Source of the DNA: Candidatus Rokuibacteriota bacterium
GTDB taxonomy: Bacteria; Methylomirabilota; Methylomirabilia; Rokubacteriales; CSP1-6
DNA length: 63,286 nucleotides
Direction of reading: 5' to 3'
NCBI GenBank assembly: GCA_003221515.1
Contig: QHSI01000101.1
Coordinates: forward strand, 67,735 to 131,020
Shown here: positions 19,043 through 28,278 of the stretch, one piece after another
Layout of the letters: each line of letters begins with the position of its first letter
How positions within the stretch are numbered: position 1 is the stretch's first letter
Position numbers and translations under genes: made by a program
Notes under the pieces: model-generated
What the model was told of the DNA's origin: nothing
Database searches by the model: none
What the model saw: only the letters and a program-made list of their open reading frames with translations

Positions 19043-19966
19043 GTGCTGATCTACCTGGCCCGGCGGGTCCTCGCCGTCGTGCCCGTGCTGTTCGGCGTCA
19101 CCCTGGCCGTCTTCAGCATGCTGTTCCTGGTGCCCGGCGATCCCGTCAAGATGATGCTCGCGGAGTTCGTCACGAGCCCCGACCAGATCGCCCAGATGCG
19201 CGCCCAGCTCCATCTCGACGAGCCGCTGCCGCAGCAGTACGGCCGGTTCGTCGCGAACGCGCTCCGGGGCGACCTCGGCACCTCGATCCGGAGCCGGCGG
19301 CCGGTCGCGACCGAGATCGCCGAGAACGTCGCCAGCACAGCCCAGCTGGCCCTGGCCAGCATGGCGGTGGCGATCGCCATCGGCGTGCCGCTCGGTCTCC
19401 TGGCGGCGCTCTTCCGCAACACGTGGCTCGACGTCGGGTCGATGGTGGTGGCGCTCCTCGGCGTCTCGATGCCGAGCTTCTGGCTCGGGCTCCTGATGAT
19501 CTTCGTCTTCTCGCTGCACCTGGCGTGGTTCCCGGCGACCGGCGGCGGCGATCTCCTCCACCTCGTGCTCCCGAGCCTCACGCTCGGCACGATCGCCTCG
19601 GCGATCATCGCGCGGCTCACGCGGTCGAGCATGCTCGAGGTGCTGGGCCAGGACTACGTGCGCACCGCGCGGGCCAAGGGCCTGGCGTGGTGGGGCGTGG
19701 TCGTCCGCCACGCGCTGAAGAACGCGCTGATCCCGATCATCACGATCTTCGGCCTGCAGTTCGGGAATCTCCTGGCCGGCGCCGTCATCGTCGAGACCGT
19801 GTTCAGCCGCCCGGGACTGGGGCGGCTGATCGTCGGCGGAATCCTCGCCAAGGACTTTCCGCTCGTGCAGGGCACCGTGCTGTTCGTGGCGGCGTCGTAC
19901 GTGATGATCAACGTCCTCGTCGACGTCGCGTACGCCTTCGTCGACCCGCGGATCCGCGTTGGCTGA
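19043..19966 (+). CDS. DppB-type ABC transporter permease
   Basis: A 307-residue permease with about six helices. It has the N-terminal LARRVLAVVPVLFGVTLAVF, PGDPVKMML and the extended loop DLGTSIRSRRPVATEI of DppB/OppB proteins. The ATPase-contact motif is DYVRTARAKGLAWWGVVVRHALKNALIPI. It starts at a GTG immediately after the SBP stop and ends overlapping the DppC-like gene by eight bases. Confidence 0.93.
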   Translation: MLIYLARRVLAVVPVLFGVTLAVFSMLFLVPGDPVKMMLAEFVTSPDQIAQMRAQLHLDEPLPQQYGRFVANALRGDLGTSIRSRRPVATEIAENVASTAQLALASMAVAIAIGVPLGLLAALFRNTWLDVGSMVVALLGVSMPSFWLGLLMIFVFSLHLAWFPATGGGDLLHLVLPSLTLGTIASAIIARLTRSSMLEVLGQDYVRTARAKGLAWWGVVVRHALKNALIPIITIFGLQFGNLLAGAVIVETVFSRPGLGRLIVGGILAKDFPLVQGTVLFVAASYVMINVLVDVAYAFVDPRIRVG

Positions 19967-20789
19967 CGGGCCGCGGCGGCTGATGCGCCACCGCGGGGCC
20001 GTCGCCGGCCTCGTGATCCTGGGCGTCCTCGCGCTGCTGGCCATCGGCGCGCCCTGGCTGAGCCCGAGCGACCCGATCAAGACCGCGCCGCGCACCGCGC
20101 TCCAGGCGCCGGGGTCGGGCTATCTCCTCGGCAGCGACCAGTTCGGCCGCGATGTGGCCAGCCGCGTGCTGCACGGCGCCAGGATCTCGCTGGTCGTCGG
20201 CCTCATCTCCGTTTCGATCGCGGTCGGCATCGGTGCGCCCATCGGGCTCGTCTCCGGCTTCTACGGCGGCCGGCTCGACGCGGTGCTGATGCGGGTGATC
20301 GACGTGCTGCTGGCCTTCCCCGGAATCTTATTAGCGCTGGCGATCGTGAGCGTGCTGACGCCAGGCCTCGGCAACGTGATGATCGCGGTCGGCCTCGCGG
20401 CGGTGCCGACGTACGCGCGACTGGTGCGCGCCAGCGTCCTCTCGGCGCGCGAGCAGGTCTACGTCGAGGCCGCGCGGGCGATCGGCGGCCGCGATCGCAC
20501 GATCCTCACCCGCTACATCCTGCCCAACGTGGTCGCACCGCTCATCGTGACGGGCACGCTCGGCCTGGGCACCGCGATCCTGTCCGCCGCGGCGCTCAGC
20601 TTCCTCGGGCTCGGCAGCCAGCCGCCGACCGCGGAGTGGGGGCGGATGCTCGCCGAAGGGCGCGACTATCTGCGTGAGGCCTGGTGGATCTCGACCTTCC
20701 CCGGGCTCGGCATCATGCTGACGGTGCTGGCGATGAACTTGTTGGGCGACGGCCTGCGCGATTTGCTCGACCCGCGCCTGAAGGTGTGA
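19959..20789 (+). CDS. DppC-type ABC transporter permease
   Basis: A permease of up to 276 residues, the partner of the DppB-like subunit. It shows GSDQFGRDVASRVLHGARIS and the coupling motif YVEAARAIGGRDRTILTRYILPN. A TTG at 19959 or the ATG at 19983 could initiate it; the TTG overlaps the preceding stop. The operon ends here without the DppD/DppF ATPases normally encoded next, and the following gene is on the other strand, so the ATPases must be supplied from elsewhere. Confidence 0.92.
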   Translation: MADGPRRLMRHRGAVAGLVILGVLALLAIGAPWLSPSDPIKTAPRTALQAPGSGYLLGSDQFGRDVASRVLHGARISLVVGLISVSIAVGIGAPIGLVSGFYGGRLDAVLMRVIDVLLAFPGILLALAIVSVLTPGLGNVMIAVGLAAVPTYARLVRASVLSAREQVYVEAARAIGGRDRTILTRYILPNVVAPLIVTGTLGLGTAILSAAALSFLGLGSQPPTAEWGRMLAEGRDYLREAWWISTFPGLGIMLTVLAMNLLGDGLRDLLDPRLKV

Positions 20790-20792
20790 CGT

Positions 20793-21593
20793 CTAGCGCG
20801 GCGCCTTGCCGCTGTACGGCAGCCACGTGCGGCCGGTGCCGCTGCCCCCGTCCACGCTCAGCACCTCGCCGGTGACGAAGTCCGCGTACGGCGATGCCAG
20901 GAACAGCGCCGCCCGCGCGATGTCGTCGGGCGTGCCCGGGCGGCCCCAGGGAATGTTGGCGACGAGCGTCCGCACGTACTCGTCGGACACCTGGCTCACG
21001 TCGCGGTCGACCGTGATCAACCCGGGCGCAATACAGTTGACATTGATCCGGTGCGGCGCCAGCTCCATGGCAAGCACCTTGGTGAACATCACCACGCCCG
21101 CCTTGGACGCGCAGTAGTGCGCGGCGCCCTTGCGCCCGCTGTTGTAGGCGCCCGACGAGATCGTGATGATCTTCCCCGGCGTCTTGTGCTCGGTCATCCG
21201 CCGGCCGACCGCCTGGCACGTGAGGAAGACGCCGCGCATGTTCGTCTCCATCACGCTGTCCCACTCTTCGACCGTCATCTCGAGCACCGGCGAGTTCGGA
21301 TAGATCCCGGCGTTCGCGACGGCGATCGTGATCGGCCCCAGCGAGCGCTCGGCGGCGCTCACGAGCTCGCCGACCGATCGGCCGTTCCGGACGTCGACGG
21401 CCTGGCTGAAGACTCGCGCCGAGCGCCCGAGCCGGTCCACCGCCTGCTTGAGCGCGGGCTCGCGCAGGTCGCCGAGGGCCAGACGCGCCCCCGCCTGGAG
21501 GAAGGCCTGGGCGATGCCGAAGCCGATCCCGGCGGCGGCGCCGGTGACGAGCACCACCTGATCCTTGAAGTCGAACGTCGCTCCGTCAGTCAA
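20793..21593 (-). CDS. Short-chain dehydrogenase/reductase (SDR)
   Basis: A 266-residue classical SDR. The cofactor motif is VTGAAAGIGFGIA, NAG is in VANAGIYPNS, the catalytic Ser is in ITISSGAYNS and YxxxK is YCASK. D in GDLREPA at the end of strand 2 suggests NAD(H) preference. It probably starts at TTG 21593, overlapping the end of the upstream MDR gene by eight bases. Substrate unknown; the operon with MDR, TPP and flavin enzymes suggests catabolism of a small carbonyl compound. Confidence 0.88.
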   Translation of the reverse strand: MTDGATFDFKDQVVLVTGAAAGIGFGIAQAFLQAGARLALGDLREPALKQAVDRLGRSARVFSQAVDVRNGRSVGELVSAAERSLGPITIAVANAGIYPNSPVLEMTVEEWDSVMETNMRGVFLTCQAVGRRMTEHKTPGKIITISSGAYNSGRKGAAHYCASKAGVVMFTKVLAMELAPHRINVNCIAPGLITVDRDVSQVSDEYVRTLVANIPWGRPGTPDDIARAALFLASPYADFVTGEVLSVDGGSGTGRTWLPYSGKAPR

Positions 21594-22518
21594 GCGTGAG
21601 TACCGCCTTGCCCGGATAGCGCCGGGCCATCAGATCCTGCGCGACCTGCGCGATGTCCTTCCACGGGCGCTCGAGGCTGATATGCGGAGAGAGCTGGCCC
21701 GCGGCCACCAGATCGGCCAGACGCCGCAGACCCACCGATGCCGGCTCGTTCCCGAACTCGGTGAACAGGTAGAAGCCGTAGAGGGTCGTCCGCCCGGTCA
21801 CGAAGAACTCGCGCGCGTCGAAGGTAACCTCGGCCGAGGCCGAGGCGCCGAGCGTGACGCACACGCCCGCGCGCTGCAGCGCCCCCAGCGCGGTGGCGAG
21901 CGTCCGACCGCCGACCGAGTCGACGATCAGGTCGTACTTGGGCTCCTTCGGGATCTCGTCCCCGACGACGACCTCGTGAGCGCCGAGCTGGCGAACCGCG
22001 GCGGCCTGGTCGTTTCGGCGGACGAGCGCGCTCACGTGGGCGCCGGCCAGTCGTGCGAGCTGCACCGCGAAGTCGCCGACGCCGCCGGTCGCGCCCGTGA
22101 CGAGCACGCGCTTGCCGAGGAGCGGACCACCCTTGCCGAGGGCCAGCAGCGCCGTCAGGCCCGCGACCGGGAACGTGGCGGCTTGCGAGAAGGTGACCTT
22201 CTCGGGCAGCTCGGCCAGCGCGTTCTTCGGCACGGCCACGCGCTGCGCCCAGGCGCCTTCGGGCAGGAAGCCCACGACGCGCTCGCCGACCTTCGGGCCC
22301 GTGCCGTCGGCGGCGGGACGCTCGATCACCCCTGCGAGATCCCAGCCCGGACGCCATCCGGCCGCGGCCATCGTCGACCGCCGAACTTCTCCGCGGTTCA
22401 GCGAGATCGCGCGCACGCGCACGATCGCCTCGCTCCGGTCGGGCGAAGGCTCGGGGACCGGCTTGAGGACGAGACGGCCGGGCGCATCAGGATCGACGAC
22501 GACGGCAAGGTTGCTCAC
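21586..22518 (-). CDS. Medium-chain (quinone oxidoreductase-like) NAD(P)H dehydrogenase
   Basis: A 310-residue zinc-free MDR protein. It has SLNRGEVRR, GWDLAGVIE, then GERVVGFLPEGAWAQ, and the nucleotide motif VLVTGATGGVGDFAVQLA. The zinc-ligand cysteines of alcohol dehydrogenases are absent, pointing to quinone or enone reduction with NADPH. GTG 22518 is chosen because GGAGGG lies just upstream and the protein then begins at the usual place; a longer frame from 22602 adds unrelated residues. It is cotranscribed with the SDR gene downstream. Confidence 0.85.
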   Translation of the reverse strand: MSNLAVVVDPDAPGRLVLKPVPEPSPDRSEAIVRVRAISLNRGEVRRSTMAAAGWRPGWDLAGVIERPAADGTGPKVGERVVGFLPEGAWAQRVAVPKNALAELPEKVTFSQAATFPVAGLTALLALGKGGPLLGKRVLVTGATGGVGDFAVQLARLAGAHVSALVRRNDQAAAVRQLGAHEVVVGDEIPKEPKYDLIVDSVGGRTLATALGALQRAGVCVTLGASASAEVTFDAREFFVTGRTTLYGFYLFTEFGNEPASVGLRRLADLVAAGQLSPHISLERPWKDIAQVAQDLMARRYPGKAVLTLD

Positions 22519-22631
22519 GGTTGCCCTCCGTTCAGGTGGTCGCAGCGCTCCGCGCTCGACGAGGCTGCAGCATACCACTCGGGCGTACACTCGAGACGCC
22601 ATGACTGGCGCGTGGGCTCCGGCGACGACTC

Positions 22632-22715
22632 CGCCTGCTCGACCAGGTCGTGCACGTGGGCGTAGTCGGCCTCCGGCGACGCCGAATGGGCGAGCGTCAG
22701 CCAGCCGAAGCGCAT
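22632..22715 (-). pseudogene. N-terminal scrap of an LLM-class flavin oxidoreductase
   Basis: From ATG 22715 the frame reads MRFGWLTLAHSASPEADY then HVHDLVEQA, the characteristic first strand and helix of one subgroup of luciferase-like flavin monooxygenases. Beyond about 22632 the translation loses all resemblance and runs into the leader of the MDR gene. The remaining barrel is absent. It lies between the TPP enzyme (ends 22738) and the MDR gene on the same strand, where a monooxygenase would fit the operon. Recognition is from a short segment. Confidence 0.45.
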
Positions 22716-22737
22716 GCGATCCCCTGGCACCGGGCGC

Positions 22738-24381
22738 CTAGAGCGCGCGCCGGTGGGAGAACGCGATCTCCTCGCTGGTGATGAACTCGAGCAGGAACGC
22801 CTGCCCGCCCTCGTTCACCTTGCGGGCGCGCCCGATCGCCCCGGCGATGTCCGCCGGCCTCGTCACGCGCTCGGCCTGGCCGCCCATCGCCCGGGCCATG
22901 TCGGCGTAGTTGCCGCCGATGTCGCGGGTGCGATAGCGATCGTGCGAGACCACGAGCGCGTGGCGCTCGATGGCCATCGCGGAATTGTTGAGGACGATCG
23001 TGCTGATGGGGATGCCGCAGCGCACGGCGGTCTCGAAGTCGAGCCCGGTCATCCCGAACGCGGCGTCGCCCATGAAGTTCACGCAGAACTTGTCGGGCGC
23101 CGCCAGCTTGGCGCCCATGATCAGGCCGAGGCCGGTGCCGAGCGCGTGCGACTTGCCCCAGCCCATGTAGCCGCGCGGCGCCGTCGCGCTGTAGAACGGC
23201 ACGAGCTGGTTGCGCGGGCTGCCCGAATCGTGCGTCACGATCGCGTCGCGCGGGTCTATCGCGTGCATGAAGTCCCAGATCACGCGATAGGGCGTGATCG
23301 GCACCTCGTCGGACGTGAGCTTGGGCATCCACTCCTTCAGCCACGTCGCCTTCGCCTGCTGCACCTCCGCGGCGGCGCCGGCATCTCGGGGCTGACGGCC
23401 GGCGGCGTCCTTCACCGCGTCGACGAGCTGGCGGAGGACCAGCTTGGCATCGCCGAGGATCGGGTAGTCGGCCTGGTAGTTCTTGTTCAGGTCGCGCTCA
23501 TCGTTGGTGGCGTGGATGATCGTCTTGCCCGCTGGGATCCCGGTGGCCATGCCGTGCTTCGTGAAGCTGCACCCGACGCCGAACAGCACGTCGGCCAGCG
23601 GCAGGAAGTGGTGGACGGGCCCGGACATGACGCCGCCGCCGCCGGTGCCGAGGGCGAGCGGATGGTCCTCGGGGAACGCGCTCTTGCCCTCCAGCGTGGT
23701 CATGACCGGGGCCTGGAGGAGCTCTGCCAGCTCGAGCAGCTCCTCCGACGCCTCGGCGTACAAGACGCCCTGGCCGGCGTGGATCACGGGCCGCTTCGCC
23801 TGCACGAGCACGCGCGCCGCGGCCTCGATGTCGCGGGGGTTGCCCGCGGGCTGCGTTGCCTTCACGGCCTTGTAGGCGAGCGCCAGGTCACCGACCTCCG
23901 CCACCGCCACGTCGGCCGGGATCTCGACCATGACGGGCCCGGGCCGCCCCATCTTGATGAGATTGAACGCGCGGCGCATGACCTCGTTCACCTGCTCGGG
24001 CTGGTTCAACGTCTCGACCCACTTGGTGACCGACGCATACGTCTTCGCCGAGCTGAAGAGCGGGAAGACCTGCGCCCGATCGCGCTGGTGGCCGAGCGGC
24101 AACACCAGCATCGGCACCGAGTCGGAGTACGCGGTGGCGACGCCCGAGAAGGCGTTCTCGGCGCCAGGCCCGTATTGCATGGCGAACACGCCGAGGCGGC
24201 GGCCGTTGGTCGTGCGGCTGAACCCGTCGGCGATCCCGACCCCGACCCGCTCCTGGCGGCAGAGCACCGGACGGATCCCCGCGGCCGCCGCCGCGTCGAT
24301 GATCGGCGTCGTAGGATACGTGCTCAGGAACTCCACGCCCTCCCGCTTCATGATCTCGGCGATCGCGTCGACGACTTTCAC
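22738..24381 (-). CDS. Thiamine-diphosphate-dependent enzyme (acetolactate synthase-like large subunit)
   Basis: A 547-residue ThDP enzyme. The catalytic Glu is in CRQERVGVGIADGFSR, the central domain follows with HAGQGVLYAEASEELLELAE, and the ThDP motif is GDAAFGMTG...VLNNSAMAI. The sequence differs strongly from the other ThDP enzyme at 11964, so they are not recent duplicates. Clear IlvB-specific context is absent; it could be a decarboxylase or carboligase of a 2-oxo acid. It follows the acyl-CoA-dehydrogenase-like gene by 18 bases on the same strand. Confidence 0.85.
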   Translation of the reverse strand: MKVVDAIAEIMKREGVEFLSTYPTTPIIDAAAAAGIRPVLCRQERVGVGIADGFSRTTNGRRLGVFAMQYGPGAENAFSGVATAYSDSVPMLVLPLGHQRDRAQVFPLFSSAKTYASVTKWVETLNQPEQVNEVMRRAFNLIKMGRPGPVMVEIPADVAVAEVGDLALAYKAVKATQPAGNPRDIEAAARVLVQAKRPVIHAGQGVLYAEASEELLELAELLQAPVMTTLEGKSAFPEDHPLALGTGGGGVMSGPVHHFLPLADVLFGVGCSFTKHGMATGIPAGKTIIHATNDERDLNKNYQADYPILGDAKLVLRQLVDAVKDAAGRQPRDAGAAAEVQQAKATWLKEWMPKLTSDEVPITPYRVIWDFMHAIDPRDAIVTHDSGSPRNQLVPFYSATAPRGYMGWGKSHALGTGLGLIMGAKLAAPDKFCVNFMGDAAFGMTGLDFETAVRCGIPISTIVLNNSAMAIERHALVVSHDRYRTRDIGGNYADMARAMGGQAERVTRPADIAGAIGRARKVNEGGQAFLLEFITSEEIAFSHRRAL

Positions 24382-24399
24382 GTGTGTCTCCTTTTGCGG

Positions 24400-25548
24400 C
24401 TAGGCGGTTGGCGGAAGTCCAAGGGCCTGGCGCCCGAACTGCTCGGCGACGAAGTCCCAGCTGAGCGCGGCGTGGTGCGAGGCACCGTGGACGTCACGAT
24501 GGCAGCGCTGGATCGGGTCCGAGTCGAGGATCGCGCGCGCACCGCCCCCTTCGAAGAGCCGATCCACCGCCCGGACAGAGAGCCGGGCGACGAAGGCCTT
24601 GTCCCGGCGATAACGCGCGCGGTCCAGGTCGGTGAACGTGTCGCCCCGCGACGCGCGGTCGAGCATCTCCGCGATGTCGGCGCGATGGAGCGCGCGGGCC
24701 GCATCCACCTCCGCCGCGGCCTCGGCCAGACGAAGCTGGAGGGCGACAGAGTCGGCGGTGCGCCCCGGACCCGAGGTCCGCAGCAGACGCGACGTGAACT
24801 CGTCGATCGCGCCCTGAGCGATGCCGACCAGCGGCGCCGCGAGATCCCATCCGGCCATGCAGCGCAGGGGCACGCGGTAGCTCAGTCGCGCGTGGATCTC
24901 CCAGCCCGTCTTCTCGTCGGCCCCGGCGCGCTCTGGATCGATCGCGCGGCGGGCGGGGACGAAGGCGTCCTTGATCACGACGTCCTTGCTGCCGCTGCCC
25001 CGCATCCCGGCGGCGAACCACGTGTCGACGATCTCGTAGTCCGGCCGGGGGAGCAGCAGCCACATCAGGGAGCCCGCTCGGGCGCCGGTGACGGCGACCA
25101 TCGCCCAGGTGGCGGCGTCGCAGCCGCTCGAGAACCCCCAGCGGCCCGCGACCCGGAACCCGCCGGCGACCGGCTCCACTCGCCCGCCGGCGGGATTGAG
25201 CCCGCTGGAGAAGAGCGTGTCCGGACCCGTGGCGAAGAACTCGTCCTGGCACTTCTCGGGGAAGTGGCCGAGCCACCAGTTGTGCGCGGTCCACAGCGAG
25301 TAGCACCAGGCGGTCGATCCGCAGCCGCGGCCGAGCTCGAAGCTCGCGTCGTAGGCGGTGTCCATCTCGAGACCGTGGCCGCCGTAGCGCTCGGGGTTGC
25401 CGATCCGGATCAGCGTGGAGTCCAGGAGATCGCGGACGCTCTCGGGTGGGATTTGTCTGAGCTCCTCGGTCTTTGTGGCGCGCTCCTTCAGGACGGGAAC
25501 GAGCTGCTCGGCGCGGCGAAGGAGCTCGTGTCTGGAGAGTCTATCCAT
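24400..25548 (-). CDS. Acyl-CoA dehydrogenase-fold flavoprotein (probable flavin-dependent monooxygenase)
   Basis: A 382-residue protein of the acyl-CoA dehydrogenase fold, closest in appearance to the HsaA/DszC-like two-component monooxygenases. Marks are [34 protein letters not shown], quoted here only as the region at about residues 50-83, then [17 protein letters not shown], and the C-terminal [14 protein letters not shown] with R and H in the flavin tail region. The usual acyl-CoA dehydrogenase catalytic Glu is not evident, favouring a monooxygenase. It heads the operon with TPP enzyme, MDR and SDR. A reductase partner is not seen nearby. Confidence 0.75.
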   Translation of the reverse strand: MDRLSRHELLRRAEQLVPVLKERATKTEELRQIPPESVRDLLDSTLIRIGNPERYGGHGLEMDTAYDASFELGRGCGSTAWCYSLWTAHNWWLGHFPEKCQDEFFATGPDTLFSSGLNPAGGRVEPVAGGFRVAGRWGFSSGCDAATWAMVAVTGARAGSLMWLLLPRPDYEIVDTWFAAGMRGSGSKDVVIKDAFVPARRAIDPERAGADEKTGWEIHARLSYRVPLRCMAGWDLAAPLVGIAQGAIDEFTSRLLRTSGPGRTADSVALQLRLAEAAAEVDAARALHRADIAEMLDRASRGDTFTDLDRARYRRDKAFVARLSVRAVDRLFEGGGARAILDSDPIQRCHRDVHGASHHAALSWDFVAEQFGRQALGLPPTA

Positions 25549-25587
25549 GATTTGTAGCCGCGATCCTGCGCCGCCGGCCGCGGCTCG

Positions 25588-26821
25588 TCAAGGCGTGCCC
25601 GAAGGGACGCGTCGAAGCACCGGCGGCCTGATTCCCAGGCTCGGCGCCTCTTCGGCGGTGACGGCAGAGCGGATCGCCGTTGCTGCGGTCTCGGCCTGCG
25701 CCGGCGAACGCGCGTGGACGACCGCGATGGGCTGGGCCGGCCCAACGCTCTGGCCGGGCCCACGAACGCCGCTCAGCCCGACAGCCGGGTCGACGGCGTC
25801 GTCCGCGCGGCGGCGCCCACCGCCGAGGTCGACGACGGCCAGGCCGAGGGCCCGCGCGTCGACACAGGTGATGATCCCGGGGCGATGCGGCATCACGGGA
25901 AGCGTCACAGGCGCGGTCGACCGCCGCCACCGCGTCGGCCAGGTTGCCGGCGGCGCCGCCGAGCACCAGCAGCTCGCTCGCCAGGGCCGCCGTGACCGCG
26001 CCGAGCCGCGCCTCTCGCCGCTTGCCGGTGAGGAAGTCGATCACCTCGCGGATCTCGAGCGCGTTGCCGACGTCGTCGCCGAGCACCTGTCCCATGTCGG
26101 TCAGCAGCGCGACGGTCCGGAGGCCCGCGCTCTCGGCGACGGTGACGAGGCTCTCCGCCAGCGCGGTGGCGCCGTCGAGCGTCGGCACGAGCGCGCCGGA
26201 CCCGACCTTCACGTCCATGACCAGCGCGTCGAGGCCGGCCGCGAGCTTCTTCGAGAGGATCGACGCGGTGATCAGCGGGATCGAGTCGGCGGTCGCCGTG
26301 ACGTCGCGGATCGCGTACAGGCGCCGGTCGGCCGGCGCGAGCGCCTGGGTCGCGCCGCCGATCGCACAGCCGGCGGAGCGCACCGCGGTCTGGAACCGCG
26401 CGAGGTCGGGCGCGGTCTCATAGCCCGGGATGCTGTCGAGCTTGTCGAGCGTGCCCCCGGTGTGGCCGAGCCCGCGGCCGGAGATCATCGGCACGAAGCC
26501 GCCGCACGCCGCCACCACGGGAGCGAGGATCAGGCTGACCTTGTCACCGACGCCTCCGGTGGAGTGCTTGTCCAGCACTGGACCGTCGAGACCCGGGCGG
26601 CTCCAGTCGAGCGTCGAGCCCGAGCGGGTCATGGCGGCCGTGAGCGCCACGCACTCGTCCCGGGTCATGCCGCGGAAGTACACCGCCATCGCGAACGCGG
26701 CGACCTGGCCGTCGCTCACCGAGCCGTCGACGATGCCAGCGACCAGATGGGCAAGCTCCTCGTCGCCGAGGGCCGCGCCATCTCGCTTGCGGCGAATCAG
26801 CTCGGCGGGCGGCGTCTTCAC
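25588..26821 (-). pseudogene. deoA: Pyrimidine-nucleoside/thymidine phosphorylase, broken by an internal deletion and frameshift
   Basis: The first frame runs from GTG 26821 ([15 protein letters not shown]) through the phosphate and substrate region [30 protein letters not shown] and [10 protein letters not shown] to [11 protein letters not shown] near 25905-25920. The rest is in another frame, [17 protein letters not shown] through [10 protein letters not shown] to 25588. About 33 residues expected between these parts, including the AQGGDP region, are missing. The enzyme cleaves pyrimidine nucleosides with phosphate. Its GTG overlaps the cdd stop (GTGA), so the two formed one unit at the end of the nucleoside operon. 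Confidence 0.8.
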
Positions 26822-27227
26822 GGCTTGGGATGCCCCAGCGCGTCGGGACCGAACGCGAGCGGCAGGAGCTCGCCCAGCGTGGTCGTGGCGCGGAGCCCCT
26901 CGGGCCCGCAGAGGTGGATGCGGGCGTCGGGTCGGGCGAACTCGGCGAGCTGCTGACGGCACCGGCCGCAGGGCGCGCAGGTCTCCTTGCCCTCGGTGAG
27001 GATCAGGACCTCCACGATGCGCCGGTCGCCCGCGGCGCGCCGATGGCGCTCGCTTCCGCGCATTGGGTGATCGGATACGCCGCGTTCTCCACGTTGCATC
27101 CGGCGTAGAGGCGATCGCTATCGGCTCGCACGCAGACGCCGACCCGGAACCGCGAGTACGGCGCGTACGCGTTGGCCAGCGCCTGGCGGGCCAGCTCGAG
27201 CATCTGTTCTAGTGGGGGCCCGGACAT
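26818..27227 (-). pseudogene. cdd: Cytidine deaminase, frameshifted
   Basis: From 27227 the frame reads [20 protein letters not shown], then the active-site segment [20 protein letters not shown] with the catalytic CAE. Within a few bases (about 27035-27055) the homology moves to another frame, [20 protein letters not shown] followed by [14 protein letters not shown], which carries the PCxxC zinc ligands, ending at 26818. Compared with the family spacing about two residues are missing, equal to a loss of about 7 bases. Both zinc-ligand sets are intact but separated by the shift. It is translationally linked to deoA. Confidence 0.8.
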
Positions 27228-27300
27228 GGCCCCCAGACTCCCAACGCTCGGTCGCGCCCCGGCGAAGCCGTGGCGCGCCTCGAAGTCACCACCAGATTCG

Positions 27301-28278
27301 TCATCGCTCCTTCACGTAGGGAACGCCGATGGCTCGCGGCGCCACCGCGCGACCCACGACTCCGGCGAGCAGGGCCACCGTGAGGATGTACGGGATCGCC
27401 TGGATGAGCTGCACCGGTACGACGCCCACGAACGGCAGCGGCGTCCCCTGCAAGCGAAGCTGGACCGCGTCGGCGAAGGCGAACAGCAGGCACGCGCCCA
27501 GCGTCGGCAGCGGGCGCCACTGCCCGAAGATCAGCGCGGCCAGCGCGAGGTAGCCTTTGCCGGCCGACATATCACGGATGAAGGACGCGTGATGAGCCGT
27601 CGACAAATACGCGCCCGAGAGCCCGCACAGGATGCCGCTGCCCACGAGCGCCATATAGCGCGTGGCCGAGACCGACACCCCGGCGGTGTCGACCGCGCCC
27701 GGGCTCTCGCCGACCGCTCTGAGTCGCAGCCCGAAGCGCGTCCGGTAGACGAGCCACGCGACGATCGGGACGGCGGCGGCGGCGACGTAGACCAGGAGAT
27801 TGTGGCCGCTGATCACCTCGCGGTAGATCGGGCCGATCACGGGCAGGGACGCGAGCGCTGCCGCGCCGGGTAGCTCGATCGGCCCGAAGCGCGCGCCCGG
27901 GGCGAGGAGCGGCGTCTGCCCGCCTTCCTGGAACCACGCGTAGCCGAGCACGACCGTGAGCCCGGAGACCGTGATGTTGAGCGCCATCCCTGACACGACC
28001 TGGTTGCCCTGGTGTGTCACGCACGCGAAGCCGTGCAGCAGCGCGAACAGCACCGACGCCGCAATGCCCGCCACCAGGCCAATCCACACCGAGCCCGTGA
28101 CGGCGGCAGTGGCCGCCGCCGCGAATGCCGCGGTGAGCATCTTGCCTTCGAGCCCGATGTCGACGACGCCGGAGCGCTCGGCGAAGAGCCCGCCGAGCGC
28201 CGCCAGGACCAGCGGTGCCGCGCCGCGCACGGTCGCGGCGGCCAGGAGCGTCACGATCAAGAAGGTGTCGGCGATCAT
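27301..28278 (-). CDS. Nucleoside-type ABC transporter permease (NupQ/YufQ-like)
   Basis: A 325-residue permease of the BPD_transp_2 family used with BmpA receptors. The signature LFAERSGVVDIGLEGKML is near residues 30-48, and GLRLRAVGESPGAVDTAGV is the coupling loop. About eight to ten hydrophobic helices are visible. ATG 28278 overlaps the stop of the other permease (ATGA). Family members import purine and pyrimidine nucleosides. The 73 bases between this gene and cdd hold nothing recognisable. Confidence 0.88.
   Translation of the reverse strand: MIADTFLIVTLLAAATVRGAAPLVLAALGGLFAERSGVVDIGLEGKMLTAAFAAAATAAVTGSVWIGLVAGIAASVLFALLHGFACVTHQGNQVVSGMALNITVSGLTVVLGYAWFQEGGQTPLLAPGARFGPIELPGAAALASLPVIGPIYREVISGHNLLVYVAAAAVPIVAWLVYRTRFGLRLRAVGESPGAVDTAGVSVSATRYMALVGSGILCGLSGAYLSTAHHASFIRDMSAGKGYLALAALIFGQWRPLPTLGACLLFAFADAVQLRLQGTPLPFVGVVPVQLIQAIPYILTVALLAGVVGRAVAPRAIGVPYVKER

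Noticed and set aside
25588-27227. Programmed frameshifting in cdd and deoA
   Set aside because: No slippery heptamer is seen at the changes, and family residues are missing at both places, so deletions explain the data better.
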